Source: Streptomyces bungoensis (lineage in GTDB: Bacteria; Actinomycetota; Actinomycetes; Streptomycetales; Streptomycetaceae). Taken from it: 64,000 bases of DNA. A model generated the notes under the pieces. The model was not told the origin of the DNA. It worked only from the letters and a program-made list of their open reading frames with translations, and did no database searches. Positions 9,626 to 20,080 of this stretch are shown here, piece after piece (within the stretch, counting starts at the first letter, position 1; the number at the start of each line of letters is the position of its first letter). The translations under genes and the position numbers were made by a program. The stretch covers positions 1 to 64,000 of the forward strand of contig NZ_KQ948871.1 in NCBI RefSeq assembly GCF_001514215.1, written 5' to 3'.

Positions 9626-10461
9626 ACGCCGTGCGGCGCTCTCTGAGCAACGGTCTCGTGCAGGCCTTCCTGGTGCTGACCGGCCTGGTCTGGCTGACCC
9701 CCCTGGCCGGCCTGTTCCTCTCCTCCCTGCGCTCCGCCCAGGACACCGCCAAGGGCGGCTGGTGGACGGCGCTGGCGAGCCCCGGACAGCTGTCCTTCGA
9801 CAACTACACGGCGCTGCTGAAGAACGCGGGCATGACCCAGGCGTTCTGGAACACCGTGCTGATCTCCGTGCCGGCGACGCTGCTCGTCGTCGTCATCGCG
9901 GCCCTCGCCGGATACGCCTTCGCCTGGCTGGACTTCCCGCTCCGCGAGCCGCTGTTCCTGCTGGTGGTGGCCCTGCTGGTGGTGCCGGTGCAGATCGGTC
10001 TGCTGCCGGTGGCCAAACTCTTCGGCGCGCTGGGCCTGTTCGGCACGATCCCCGGTGTGGTCCTCTTCCACGTCGCCTACGGCCTGCCCTTCGCGGTGTT
10101 CCTGCTGCGGAACTACTTCGCGGAGATGCCGAAGGAGATGCTGGAGGCCGCCCGCATGGACGGCGGCAGCGAGTGGCGCATCTTCACCCGGCTGGTGCTG
10201 CCGGTGGGCCGCCCGGCCATCGCCTCGCTCGCCATCTTCCAGTTCCTGTGGGTCTGGAACGACATGCTGGTCGCCCTCCTCTTCGCCAACAGCTCCTCCC
10301 AGCCGCTGACCGTGCAACTCCAGTCCCAGATACGCCAGTTCGGCAGCAACATCGACGTCCTGGCTCCGGGCGCCTTCCTCTCCCTGATCGTCCCGGTGGT
10401 GGTCTTCTTCGCCTTCCAGCGGCACTTCGTGCAGGGGGTGATGGCGGGGTCGGTCAAGTGA
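9622..10461 (+). CDS. Sugar ABC transporter permease (MalG type)
   Basis: A 279-residue permease with six predicted TMs and the EAA coupling motif in MLEAARMDGGSEWRIFTRLVLP. N-terminal VQAFLVLTGLVWLTPLAGLF and C-terminal QRHFVQGVMAGSVK are typical of the MalG family. ATG 9622 overlaps the TGA of the upstream permease (ATGA), so the two are translationally coupled. With the MalF-type partner it forms the membrane channel of the importer. It is the last gene of the operon and is followed 18 bases later by a strong bidirectional terminator. Confidence 0.94.
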   Translation: MNAVRRSLSNGLVQAFLVLTGLVWLTPLAGLFLSSLRSAQDTAKGGWWTALASPGQLSFDNYTALLKNAGMTQAFWNTVLISVPATLLVVVIAALAGYAFAWLDFPLREPLFLLVVALLVVPVQIGLLPVAKLFGALGLFGTIPGVVLFHVAYGLPFAVFLLRNYFAEMPKEMLEAARMDGGSEWRIFTRLVLPVGRPAIASLAIFQFLWVWNDMLVALLFANSSSQPLTVQLQSQIRQFGSNIDVLAPGAFLSLIVPVVVFFAFQRHFVQGVMAGSVK

Positions 10462-10479
10462 CCCCGCCCGAAAGGGACG

Positions 10480-10511
10480 ACGGAGGCGGCCGGTGACCCG
10501 GCCGCCTCCGT
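10480..10511. terminator. Bidirectional rho-independent-type terminator
   Basis: A perfect 14-bp stem ACGGAGGCGGCCGG / CCGGCCGCCTCCGT with loop TGAC lies between the convergent sugar permease (ends 10461) and the small lipoprotein gene (ends 10513). It lacks a strong T-run, as usual in high-GC actinomycetes. Confidence 0.8.
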
Positions 10512-10512
10512 G

Positions 10513-10989
10513 TCAGGCGTACGTCCAGCGCCAGGCGTTGGAGCTGTAGGCGCACCTGATCCAGGCACCGCTCGCGGTGGTGGTCACGGCTCCGTGGTCG
10601 CCGTTGCGGCAGAACTGGCCCGCCTGGTAGCAGTTCCCCGCGCTGGACACGATGGAGCACGTGCCGCCGCCGCTACTGCCGGCGCTGCCGGTGCGGGTGG
10701 TGCCGGACGCGGCGGAGACGCGCCTGGTCACCGTGACCGTGGGTCCCGGCTCGTGGACGGTCCTCGTCTTCGTGACCGTGGGCGCGGGCTCCGGTTCCGC
10801 GGTCACGGTGGCCGTCGCGGTGACGGTCGTGGTGACCGTCGGCCGGACCGCGTGCGACGCCGCGGTCTCCTCCTGCCCGGACTGCGAGCAGCCGACCGCG
10901 CCGGCCGCGAGCAGGGCCACCACGGCGGCGAACACACGTGCCCGCCGGCGCGGCGGCCGTATGCCGGCCGCCGGTTCCGCGTTCCTCAC
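10513..10989 (-). CDS. Small secreted lipoprotein with Cys-rich C-terminal module
   Basis: A 158-residue hypothetical protein. It has an Arg-rich start, a hydrophobic segment and lipobox AVGCSQ (Cys about 34). Next comes a Thr/Val/Pro-rich, low-complexity spacer (TVTVT-type runs, about 50-105). The C-terminal module of about 45 residues has four cysteines in a C-x(8)-C-x(5)-C pattern plus a last Cys (CSIVSSAGNCYQAGQFC, then IRCAYS), ending in RWTYA. This tail module occurs on many actinobacterial secreted proteins. Its ligand is not known to me. Transcribed convergently to the sugar operon, downstream of the lamin-tail gene. Confidence 0.7.
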   Translation of the reverse strand: MRNAEPAAGIRPPRRRARVFAAVVALLAAGAVGCSQSGQEETAASHAVRPTVTTTVTATATVTAEPEPAPTVTKTRTVHEPGPTVTVTRRVSAASGTTRTGSAGSSGGGTCSIVSSAGNCYQAGQFCRNGDHGAVTTTASGAWIRCAYSSNAWRWTYA

Positions 10990-11000
10990 GTGACGCGCCC

Positions 11001-11495
11001 TCAGCCGTGGTAGGAGATGTAGCCGTTGCGGTCACCGTCGTCGTACTTGGTGTAGGCGTGGGTGTCCGCGTGGGCGCCGGAGGGCTTGTAGAGGCGGATC
11101 GTGTCCTTGTCGTTGTTCCAGAGGAAGTTGCAGTTCTGGCGGTAGACGACGTTGTTCGCGTCCGAGTCGGTGCCGTGGCCGCCGCGCAGCTTCACGTAGT
11201 CGCCGGGCTGGAGGTAGTGGTTGGACGCGAAGACGAACTTGTTGGTGCTGGTGGCGTCCCTGACCACGTAGCCCTTGAGGTTGACCGTCGCGGTGCGCGA
11301 GTAGTTCTTGATCGTCACGTACTCGCTCTTGCTGTTGCCCGTGGAGCAGTTGTTGGAGTCCGGCCCCGGGGCGTCGTACTGGACGCCCCTGATCTTCAGG
11401 GCGGAGGAGTACTCGGTGGCCTGGGCCGGGGCGGTGGCCAGAACGGCGAGCGTTCCGGCCGCGGCGGTGACGGCGAGTGCCGAGCGTATGCGCAT
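11001..11495 (-). CDS. Secreted lamin-tail-domain protein
   Basis: A 164-residue exported protein. Sec signal peptide (about 1-26) MRIRSALAVTAAAGTLAVLA with cleavage after AQA, then one lamin-tail (LTD) Ig-like beta domain. Diagnostic segments are ALKIRGVQYDAPGPD, SEYVTIKNYSRTATVNLKGYVVRD, LQPGDYVKLRGGHG and the closing NDKDTIRLYKPSG. The ATG at 11495 follows GAGGGGGGA. An in-frame codon at 11606 would add 37 residues ahead of a normal signal peptide and is unlikely. LTD domains in bacteria are often attached to nucleases or used alone at the surface. No catalytic motif is present. Confidence 0.85.
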   Translation of the reverse strand: MRIRSALAVTAAAGTLAVLATAPAQATEYSSALKIRGVQYDAPGPDSNNCSTGNSKSEYVTIKNYSRTATVNLKGYVVRDATSTNKFVFASNHYLQPGDYVKLRGGHGTDSDANNVVYRQNCNFLWNNDKDTIRLYKPSGAHADTHAYTKYDDGDRNGYISYHG

Positions 11496-11613
11496 GAGGT
11501 CCCCCCTCGGTGATGCGAGTGATGCGGCCTGGAGCTTACACAAAAGATGAGCGGTACATGGACGTACCGTGCAGAAAATGTGAAGTCCGGGCTGAGGGGG
11601 TGTCACCGACGCG

Positions 11614-11648
11614 ACGGGGGCGGCAAGGGAATCCCTTGCCGCCCCCGT
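11614..11648 (-). terminator. Terminator of pentose phosphate operon
   Basis: A perfect 17-base inverted repeat centred on 11631: ACGGGGGCGGCAAGGGA on one side and its complement on the other, so a hairpin would open 3-4 loop bases. It lies 20 bases after the pgl stop (11669, minus strand) and about 120 bases before the start of the next minus-strand gene. Confidence 0.8.
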
Positions 11649-11668
11649 CCGTCAGGGTGGAGCCTGCG

Positions 11669-12451
11669 TCACGGTGACGCCGGCGGATACAGCGAGCGGG
11701 GCAACTGCGAGGCCGCCGCCGCGTCCAGCAGCCACAGCGTGCGCCGCCGGCCGTACGCCCCTGCCGCCGGTGCCTGGACCTCGCCCGCGCCCGACAGGGC
11801 CATCGCCGCGGCCCGGGCCTTGTCCTCACCGGCCGCGAGGAGCCAGACCTCGCGGGCCGAGCGGATCGCGGGCAGGGTGAGGGAGATGCGGGTCGGCGGC
11901 GGCTTCGGCGCGCCGTGCACGCCCACCACCGTCCGCTCCGTCTCGCGGACCGCGGGCAACTCCGGGAAGAGCGAGGCCACATGGGTGTCGGGGCCGACCC
12001 CCAGCATCAGCACGTCGAAGGAGGGCACCGCGCCGTGGTTCTCCGGCCCGGCCGCCTTCGCCAGCTCCGCCGCGTACGCTTCGGCCGCCGCCTCGACGTC
12101 CGCACCGTACGGGCCGTCGGAGGCGGGCATGGCGTGCACGCGCTCCGGGTCCAGCGGTACGGAGTCCAGCAGGGCCTCGCGGGCCTGCGTGACGTTGCGC
12201 TCCGGGTCGCCCTCGGGCAGGTACCGCTCGTCTCCCCACCACAGGTCGAGGCGGCCCCAGTCGACGGCGTCCCGGGCGGGCGCCTCCGCCAGCGCGGCCA
12301 GTAGCCCGTTGCCGTTGCGGCCGCCCGTGAGGACCACGGACGCGGTGCCCCGGGAGGCCTGCGCGTCCACGATCTTCGTGATCAGACGGGCCGCGGCGGC
12401 CCGCGCCATCAGCTCCTTGTCGCGGTGCACGACCAGCTGGGGAGTGCTCAC
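11669..12451 (-). CDS. pgl: 6-phosphogluconolactonase
   Basis: A 260-residue enzyme (DevB/NagB-like fold) hydrolysing 6-phosphogluconolactone to 6-phosphogluconate, step two of the oxidative pentose phosphate pathway. Seen: SVVLTGGRNGNGLLAAL, LDLWWGDERYLPEGDPERN (family motif), FDVLMLGVGPDTHVASLFP (the G-x-D-GH-type substrate loop) and PTRISLTLPAI. GTG 12451 overlaps the opcA TGA (GTGA), so it is coupled to opcA. It is the last gene of tkt-tal-zwf-opcA-pgl and is followed by a long hairpin terminator. Length matches the family. Confidence 0.95.
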   Translation of the reverse strand: MSTPQLVVHRDKELMARAAAARLITKIVDAQASRGTASVVLTGGRNGNGLLAALAEAPARDAVDWGRLDLWWGDERYLPEGDPERNVTQAREALLDSVPLDPERVHAMPASDGPYGADVEAAAEAYAAELAKAAGPENHGAVPSFDVLMLGVGPDTHVASLFPELPAVRETERTVVGVHGAPKPPPTRISLTLPAIRSAREVWLLAAGEDKARAAAMALSGAGEVQAPAAGAYGRRRTLWLLDAAAASQLPRSLYPPASP

Positions 12452-13470
12452 TTCGCCGCCGCCTTCTTCGCCGGGGCCCTCTTGGCCGCCGCCTTCTTCG
12501 CGGGTGCCTTGGCCGCCTCCCGCTCCGGTTCCGGCTCGGCGGCCTGCGGGTTCAGCCGCTCCACCCCGTAGCGCAGCGCCGACGCGTAGGTGTCGTCCGG
12601 GTCGAGCCGGCGCAGCTCCTCCGCGATCAGCTCGGCGGTGTCCCGCCGCTTCAGCGCCACCGCGCGGGCCGGCTGACCCTCGATGGTCAGGGTGGCCAGC
12701 GAGCCGTCCGCCCGGTCCAGGACGATCGGGCCGCGGCTGGTCTCCATGCGCACGGCCGTCAGACCCGGCCCCGCGGACAGCGAACGCCGCACCGGCACGT
12801 CCAGCCGGTCCGCGAGCCACATCGCCAGCAGCTCGCAGCTCGGGTTGAACTCCTCGCCCTCCACCTCCACGGCCCGTACCGCGCAGTCCACCTGGTCCAG
12901 CGCCGCCGCCAGCATCGAGCGCCACGGCGTGATCCGGGTCCAGGACAGGTCGGTGTCCCCGGGCGTGTAGGCCGCGGCGCGGGCGGACAGCTCCCGCACC
13001 GGCTGCTCGGCGGCGTAGGTGTCCGTGACCCGGCGCTGGGCCAGCGCGCCGAGGGGGTCCTCGGCCGGGTCGAGCGGCGCGTTCACCGGCCACCACACGA
13101 CCACCGGGGCGTCCGGCAGCAGCAGCGGCAGCACCACCGAGTCGGCGTGGTCGGACACCTCGCCGTACAGCCGGAGCACGACGGTCTCGCCCGTGCCGGC
13201 CTCCACGCCCACCCGCACCTCGGCGTCCATACGGGAGGACGTGCGGTCGCGCGGGGTGCGGGAGACCCGCTTGATGACCACGAGCGTGCGCGAGGGGTGC
13301 TCGCGCGAGGCGTCGTTGGCGGCCTTCAGAGCGTCGTAGGCGTTCTCCTCGTCGGTGACGATGACGAGGGTCAGGACCATGCCCACGGCCGGCGTGCCGA
13401 TGGCCCGGCGGCCCTTCACCAGCGCCTTGTTGATCTCGCCGGCGGTGGTGTCGGTCAGGTCGATCTTCAT
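12448..13470 (-). CDS. opcA: Glucose-6-phosphate dehydrogenase assembly protein OpcA
   Basis: A 340-residue OpcA protein, the partner needed for assembly or activation of glucose-6-phosphate dehydrogenase in cyanobacteria and actinobacteria. Recognised by MKIDLTDTTAGEINKALV at the start, PDAPVVVWWPVNAP, DLSWTRITPWRSMLAAALD and FNPSCELLAMWLADRL. ATG 13470 overlaps the zwf TGA. The last 25 or so residues form a Lys/Ala repeat tail (KAPAKKAAAKRAPAKKAAAK) like that of histone-like HupS or of H1. It is presumably disordered and strongly basic, and unusual for an enzyme-assembly factor. Confidence 0.94.
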   Translation of the reverse strand: MKIDLTDTTAGEINKALVKGRRAIGTPAVGMVLTLVIVTDEENAYDALKAANDASREHPSRTLVVIKRVSRTPRDRTSSRMDAEVRVGVEAGTGETVVLRLYGEVSDHADSVVLPLLLPDAPVVVWWPVNAPLDPAEDPLGALAQRRVTDTYAAEQPVRELSARAAAYTPGDTDLSWTRITPWRSMLAAALDQVDCAVRAVEVEGEEFNPSCELLAMWLADRLDVPVRRSLSAGPGLTAVRMETSRGPIVLDRADGSLATLTIEGQPARAVALKRRDTAELIAEELRRLDPDDTYASALRYGVERLNPQAAEPEPEREAAKAPAKKAAAKRAPAKKAAAK

Positions 13471-15005
13471 GGCCTGCGCCAGCTCCGTCCGTCTCGTGCG
13501 AGCATCTCGTCCGCCTCGGCGGGGCCCCAGGTGCCCGACTTGTACTGCGCGGGCCTGCCGTGCTTGTCCCAGTACTGCTCGATCGGGTCGAGGATCCGCC
13601 AGGACAGCTCGACCTCCTCCGTGCGCGGGAAGAGGTTGGCGTCGCCCAGCATCACGTCCAGGATGAGGCGCTCGTACGCCTCCGGGCTGGACTCCGTGAA
13701 CGACTCGCCGTAGGCGAAGTCCATGGACACGTCCCGGATCTCCATCGACGTGCCCGGCACCTTGGAGCCGAACCGGACCGTGATGCCCTCGTCGGGCTGG
13801 ACCCGGATGACGACCGCGTTGGAGCCCAGCTCCTCCGTCGCCGTGTGGTCGAAGGGGGAGTGCGGGGCCCGCTGGAAGACGACCGCGATCTCGGTGACCC
13901 GGCGCCCCAGCCGCTTGCCGGTGCGCAGGTAGAACGGGACGCCCGCCCAGCGGCGGTTGTCGATCTCCAGTTTCACGGCCGCGTAGGTGTCGGTCTTCGA
14001 CTTGGCGTCGATGCCCTCTTCCTCGAGGTAGCCGATGACCTTCTCGCCGCCCTGCCAGCCGGCCGCGTACTGCCCGCGGACCGTGCTGCGGCCCAGGTCC
14101 TTCGGCAGCCGTACGGCACCGAGCACCTTGGTCTTCTCCGCGGCCAGCGCGTCGGCGTCGAAGGAGGCGGGCTCCTCCATCGCGGTCAGCGCGAGCAGCT
14201 GCAGCAGGTGGTTCTGGATGACGTCCCGGGCGGCGCCGATGCCGTCGTAGTAGCCGGCGCGGCCGCCGATGCCGATGTCCTCGGCCATGGTGATCTGCAC
14301 GTGGTCCACGAAGGACCGGTTCCAGATCGGCTCGAACATCGTGTTGGCGAACCGCAGCGCCAGGATGTTCTGGACGGTCTCCTTGCCGAGGTAGTGGTCG
14401 ATCCGGAAGACCTGCTCCGGCTCGAACACCTCGTGCACGACCTTGTTCAGCTCCTCGGCCGACTTCAGGTCGTGGCCGAACGGCTTCTCGATGACCGCGC
14501 GCCGCCAGGAGCCGCCGGTCTGGTCGGCCAGCCCGTGCTTCTTGAGCTGCTGGATGACCACCGGGAAGGAGCGGGGCGGCACCGACAGGTAGAAGGCGAA
14601 GTTGCCGCCCGTGCCCTGGGCCTTGTCCAGCTCCTCGATGGTGCCGCGCAGCCGCTCGAAGGCGTCGTCGTCGTCGAAGGTGCCCTGGACGAAGCGCATC
14701 CCCTGGATGAGCTGCTGCCAGACCTCCTCGCGGAACGGCGTACGGGCGTGCGCCTTGACGGCGTCGTGGACCTCCTGGGCGAAGTCCTCGTTCTCCCACT
14801 CGCGGCGGGCGAAGCCCACCAGTGAGAAGCCCGGCGGGAGCAGACCCCGGTTGGCGAGGTCGTACACCGCGGGCATCAGCTTCTTGCGGGACAGGTCGCC
14901 CGTGACGCCGAAGATCACCAGGCCCGACGGCCCCGCGATGCGCGGGAGCCGTCGGTCGGCGGGATCACGAAGCGGGTTCGCTCCGGAACCGGAAAGGGGG
15001 GACAA
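13467..15005 (-). CDS. zwf: Glucose-6-phosphate 1-dehydrogenase
   Basis: A 512-residue NADP-dependent enzyme converting glucose-6-phosphate to 6-phosphogluconolactone. Rossmann motif GVTGDLSRKKL (about 33-43), active-site RIDHYLGKE and the C-terminal MLGDANLFPRTEEVELSWRILDP are all intact. The best start is TTG 15005, one base after the tal stop and preceded by GGAGG at a suitable distance inside the end of tal. Coupled to tal upstream and opcA downstream. It supplies NADPH in this operon. Confidence 0.95.
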   Translation of the reverse strand: MSPLSGSGANPLRDPADRRLPRIAGPSGLVIFGVTGDLSRKKLMPAVYDLANRGLLPPGFSLVGFARREWENEDFAQEVHDAVKAHARTPFREEVWQQLIQGMRFVQGTFDDDDAFERLRGTIEELDKAQGTGGNFAFYLSVPPRSFPVVIQQLKKHGLADQTGGSWRRAVIEKPFGHDLKSAEELNKVVHEVFEPEQVFRIDHYLGKETVQNILALRFANTMFEPIWNRSFVDHVQITMAEDIGIGGRAGYYDGIGAARDVIQNHLLQLLALTAMEEPASFDADALAAEKTKVLGAVRLPKDLGRSTVRGQYAAGWQGGEKVIGYLEEEGIDAKSKTDTYAAVKLEIDNRRWAGVPFYLRTGKRLGRRVTEIAVVFQRAPHSPFDHTATEELGSNAVVIRVQPDEGITVRFGSKVPGTSMEIRDVSMDFAYGESFTESSPEAYERLILDVMLGDANLFPRTEEVELSWRILDPIEQYWDKHGRPAQYKSGTWGPAEADEMLARDGRSWRRP

Positions 15006-15006
15006 C

Positions 15007-16125
15007 TCAGCCCTCCGCGGGGGCGAGGCGCTCGAGCTCCGCCTGGGTCGACTTCAGCAGGTCGTTCCAGGACGCCTCGAACTTCTCGACGCCCTCCTCC
15101 TCGAGCACCCGTACGACGTCGTCGTACGAGATCCCGATCTTCTCCAGCGCGTCCAGGTCGGCGCGGGCCTGCTCGTAGGTGCCCCGGACGGCGTCGCCGC
15201 GGATCTCGCCGTGGTCGTCGGTCGCCTCGAGGGTGGCCTCCGGCATGGTGTTCACCGTGTTCGGCGCCACCAGCTCCTCGACGTACATGGTGTCCTTGTA
15301 CGCCGGGTCCTTCACCCCGGTGGAGGCCCACAGCGGACGCTGCTTGTTGGCGCCCGCGTTCTCCAGCACGCTCCAGCGGTCGGAGGAGAAGACCTCCTCG
15401 TACGCCTGGTAGGCGAGGCGCGCGTTGGCCACGCCCGCCTTGCCGCGCAGCGCCTTGGCCTCGTCGGTGCCCATCTCGTCGATGCGCCGGTCGATCTCGG
15501 TGTCCACGCGGGACACGAAGAAGGACGCCACGGAGTGGATCGCGGAGAGGTCCAGACCCCGCTCCTTCGCCTTCTCCAGACCGGAGAGGTAGGCGTCCAT
15601 GACCGCGCGGTAGCGCTCCAGGGAGAAGATCAGGGTCACGTTGACGCTGATGCCGAGGCCGATGACCTCGGTGATCGCCGGGATGCCCGCCATCGTGGCC
15701 GGGATCTTGATCAGTGTGTTGGGGCGGTCGACCAGCCAGGCCAGCTGCCGGGCCTCGGCGACCGTCGCCTTCTCGTCGTGCGCCAGGCGCGGGTCCACCT
15801 CGATGGACACCCGGCCGTCCTGGCCGTCGGTGGCGTCGTAGACCGGGCGCAGGATGTCGGCGGCGTCGCGGACGTCCGCCGTGGTGATCATGCGGATGGC
15901 CTCTTCGACGGTGACCTTGCGGGCGGCCAGGTCGGACAGCTGCTGGTCGTAGCCGTCGCCCTGCGAGATCGCCTTCTGGAAGATCGTCGGGTTGGTGGTG
16001 ACGCCCACGACGTGCTGCTGGTCGATCAGCTCGGCGAGGTTGCCGGACGTGATCCGCTTGCGCGACAGGTCGTCCAGCCAGATCGCGACGCCCTCCTCGG
16101 AGAGGCGCTTGAGTGCGTCCGTCAT
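15007..16125 (-). CDS. tal: Transaldolase
   Basis: A 372-residue transaldolase of the actinobacterial/cyanobacterial long type. It transfers a dihydroxyacetone unit between sedoheptulose-7-P and glyceraldehyde-3-P. Visible: SRKRITSGNLAELI and GVTTNPTIFQKAI at the N-terminus, the Schiff-base lysine in LIKIPAT, NVTLIFSLERYRAVMDAYLSGLE, and RPLWASTGVKDP. ATG 16125; 33 bases separate it from tkt. The gene pair transketolase-transaldolase provides the non-oxidative branch. Confidence 0.96.
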   Translation of the reverse strand: MTDALKRLSEEGVAIWLDDLSRKRITSGNLAELIDQQHVVGVTTNPTIFQKAISQGDGYDQQLSDLAARKVTVEEAIRMITTADVRDAADILRPVYDATDGQDGRVSIEVDPRLAHDEKATVAEARQLAWLVDRPNTLIKIPATMAGIPAITEVIGLGISVNVTLIFSLERYRAVMDAYLSGLEKAKERGLDLSAIHSVASFFVSRVDTEIDRRIDEMGTDEAKALRGKAGVANARLAYQAYEEVFSSDRWSVLENAGANKQRPLWASTGVKDPAYKDTMYVEELVAPNTVNTMPEATLEATDDHGEIRGDAVRGTYEQARADLDALEKIGISYDDVVRVLEEEGVEKFEASWNDLLKSTQAELERLAPAEG

Positions 16126-16158
16126 GGAATTACATCTCCTACGTGTCGTGTATGAGCG

Positions 16159-18246
<2,088 letters not shown>

Positions 18247-18631
18247 CCTGAGTCAGGGCTCCTCTCCACATGTCGGTCGCCGGTCGTCGGGGCACGTGCC
18301 CATTCCGGCCGGCCGGTGCACTTCTGCCACCGGCCGCTGTCGAGCCTACCCCCGTATTACGTGCGTTTTTTCGCGTCATTCCAGACTGCCGGGCCTCTTT
18401 CGGATCCGCCTCCCGATTGGCCGACAGCGCATTTGGCACATGAATACGGACTCGCTCATCTGACTGCTCAATCGAGTGGTGGCACACCTCTAATGGGCCC
18501 TCCGCCAACACGAACCCCCTACCCCGGCGAAGGCCGGGTATGGGCAACGTCTAAAGTGGCGTGGTACGCGCGAGCCCTTGCCGGCACCTCACACGGGAGG
18601 GCTCGCTGGGATGTCTCTGTCAGGGGTGTGC
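18247..18631. promoter_or_regulatory. Divergent tkt/ctaB control region
   Basis: 385 bases without a gene. For tkt (minus strand) a promoter-like pair is TTGAGC (complement of 18466-18471), 17 bases, then CGTATT (complement of 18443-18448), which would give a leader of roughly 190 bases. For ctaB, TAAAGT at 18552-18557 is a plausible -10 without a clear -35. A small hairpin CCCGGC/GCCGGG lies at about 18520-18540. No riboswitch or operator family was recognised. Confidence 0.4.
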
Positions 18632-19579
18632 GTGACGGCCGTCGAATCCCGTCCAGCGGGTGTGCTCGGTGCGAGCCAGAGCCCGGTTCACCGGCCGTTC
18701 GGGGCCCGTGTCAAGGCGTTCGTGGCGCTGACCAAGCCGCGGATCATCGAGCTGCTGCTCATCACCACCGTTCCGGTGATGTTCCTCGCGCAGCGGGGTG
18801 TGCCCGACCTGACGCTGGTCCTGCTCACCTGCGTCGGCGGCTACCTCTCCGCGGGCGGCGCCAACGCGCTGAACATGTACATCGACCGGGACATCGACGC
18901 CCTGATGGACCGCACCTCGCAGCGGCCGCTGGTCACGGGCATGGTCAGCCCGCGCGAGTGCCTGGCCTTCGGCATCGCTCTCGCCGTCGTCTCGACGCTG
19001 CTGTTCGGGTTCGCCGTCAACTGGCTGAGCGCCTGGCTGTCCCTCGGCGCGCTCCTCTTCTACGTCGTCGTCTACACGATGCTGCTCAAGCGGCGCACCG
19101 CGCAGAACATCGTGTGGGGCGGCATCGCGGGCTGCATGCCCGTGCTGATCGGCTGGTCGGCCGTGACGGACTCGTTGTCCTGGGCGCCGCTGATCCTCTT
19201 CCTGGTGATCTTCTTCTGGACGCCGCCGCACTACTGGCCGCTGTCCATGAAGGTCAAGGACGACTACGCGCGCGTGGGCGTGCCCATGCTTCCGGTGATC
19301 GCGTCGAACAAGGTCGTCGCCCGGCAGATCGTGATCTACAGCTGGGTGATGGTCCTGGTCTCCCTGCTGCTCACCCCGCTCGGCTACACGGGCTGGTTCT
19401 ACACGGCCGTCGCGCTGGCCGCGGGCGGCTGGTGGCTGTGGGAGGCGCACGCGCTGCAGAACCGGGCCAAGGCGGAGGCGACCGGCGGGAAGCTGAAGGA
19501 GATGCGGCTGTTCCACTGGTCGATCACCTACGTCTCGCTGCTGTTCGTCGCGATCGCCGTGGACCCCTTCCTGCGCTGA
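18632..19579 (+). CDS. ctaB: Protoheme IX farnesyltransferase (heme O synthase)
   Basis: A 315-residue UbiA-family polytopic enzyme that adds a farnesyl group to protoheme to give heme O for the aa3-type oxidase. Motif 1 NMYIDRDIDALMDRT (N-x3-D-x3-D) and the second Asp-rich loop KVKDDYARVGVPML are intact, and about nine TMs are predicted. Start: GTG 18632 (AGGGG 5 bases before) fits the usual N-terminus (TAVESRPAGV). GTG 18626 and ATG 18611 are in-frame alternatives. It works with ctaA (21970-22980), which converts heme O to heme A. Confidence 0.94.
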   Translation: MTAVESRPAGVLGASQSPVHRPFGARVKAFVALTKPRIIELLLITTVPVMFLAQRGVPDLTLVLLTCVGGYLSAGGANALNMYIDRDIDALMDRTSQRPLVTGMVSPRECLAFGIALAVVSTLLFGFAVNWLSAWLSLGALLFYVVVYTMLLKRRTAQNIVWGGIAGCMPVLIGWSAVTDSLSWAPLILFLVIFFWTPPHYWPLSMKVKDDYARVGVPMLPVIASNKVVARQIVIYSWVMVLVSLLLTPLGYTGWFYTAVALAAGGWWLWEAHALQNRAKAEATGGKLKEMRLFHWSITYVSLLFVAIAVDPFLR

Positions 19580-19661
19580 GCGCGGCCGCCGCCACCCGCC
19601 GGGCGTATGTCACAGCGGCCCGCACTCGCCCATCGATCTACCGGTGAGTAGCATCCTGGTC

Positions 19662-19994
19662 ATGGCAGACACGCAGCAGGTTGACGCAAAGGCCGAGCGC
19701 ACGGTGGCCAAGCTCGCCCGGCAGATCGGCGCCTTCGCCAAGGCGCACGGCGGAGCCGAGGGCCAGGTGGCCTACATCGGCGAGCGCGGTGCCCGCATCG
19801 TCCTCGTCGGCGAGGACGGCGGCTGGGGCGACCTGGTGGCCCCCAGCACGACGATCGCCGCGCAGGCCGCCGAGAAGGCCGGCATCACCGTCCACGAGGC
19901 CTTCGACGGCGAGCTCGCGGGCAAGGTGCGCACGGGCCCGTACGAGTGGAGCCGCATGGCGGGGATCCAGGTCGGCGGCCCGCGCAACTCCTGA
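19662..19994 (+). CDS. Conserved hypothetical protein (110 aa)
   Basis: A small soluble alpha/beta protein with no motif I can assign to a function. Features: ERTVAKLARQIGAFAKAHGG, VAYIGERGARIVLVGEDGGWGDLVAP (two beta strands) and EWSRMAGIQVGG at the end. It is widely conserved beside ctaB in Streptomyces as far as I recall. ATG 19662 lies 7 bases after a TAGCAT -10-like hexamer (19649-19654), so the transcript is probably leaderless. This also supports ATG 19662 over the in-frame GTG upstream. Confidence 0.75.
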   Translation: MADTQQVDAKAERTVAKLARQIGAFAKAHGGAEGQVAYIGERGARIVLVGEDGGWGDLVAPSTTIAAQAAEKAGITVHEAFDGELAGKVRTGPYEWSRMAGIQVGGPRNS

Positions 19995-20080
19995 GCAACA
20001 CCTGACACCGGGTTCACCCGTTAGGACCGTGGGGGCCGTGCGCGGGCACGGTCCCGTCGGTCCCGTCAGGGGGAGTCCGG

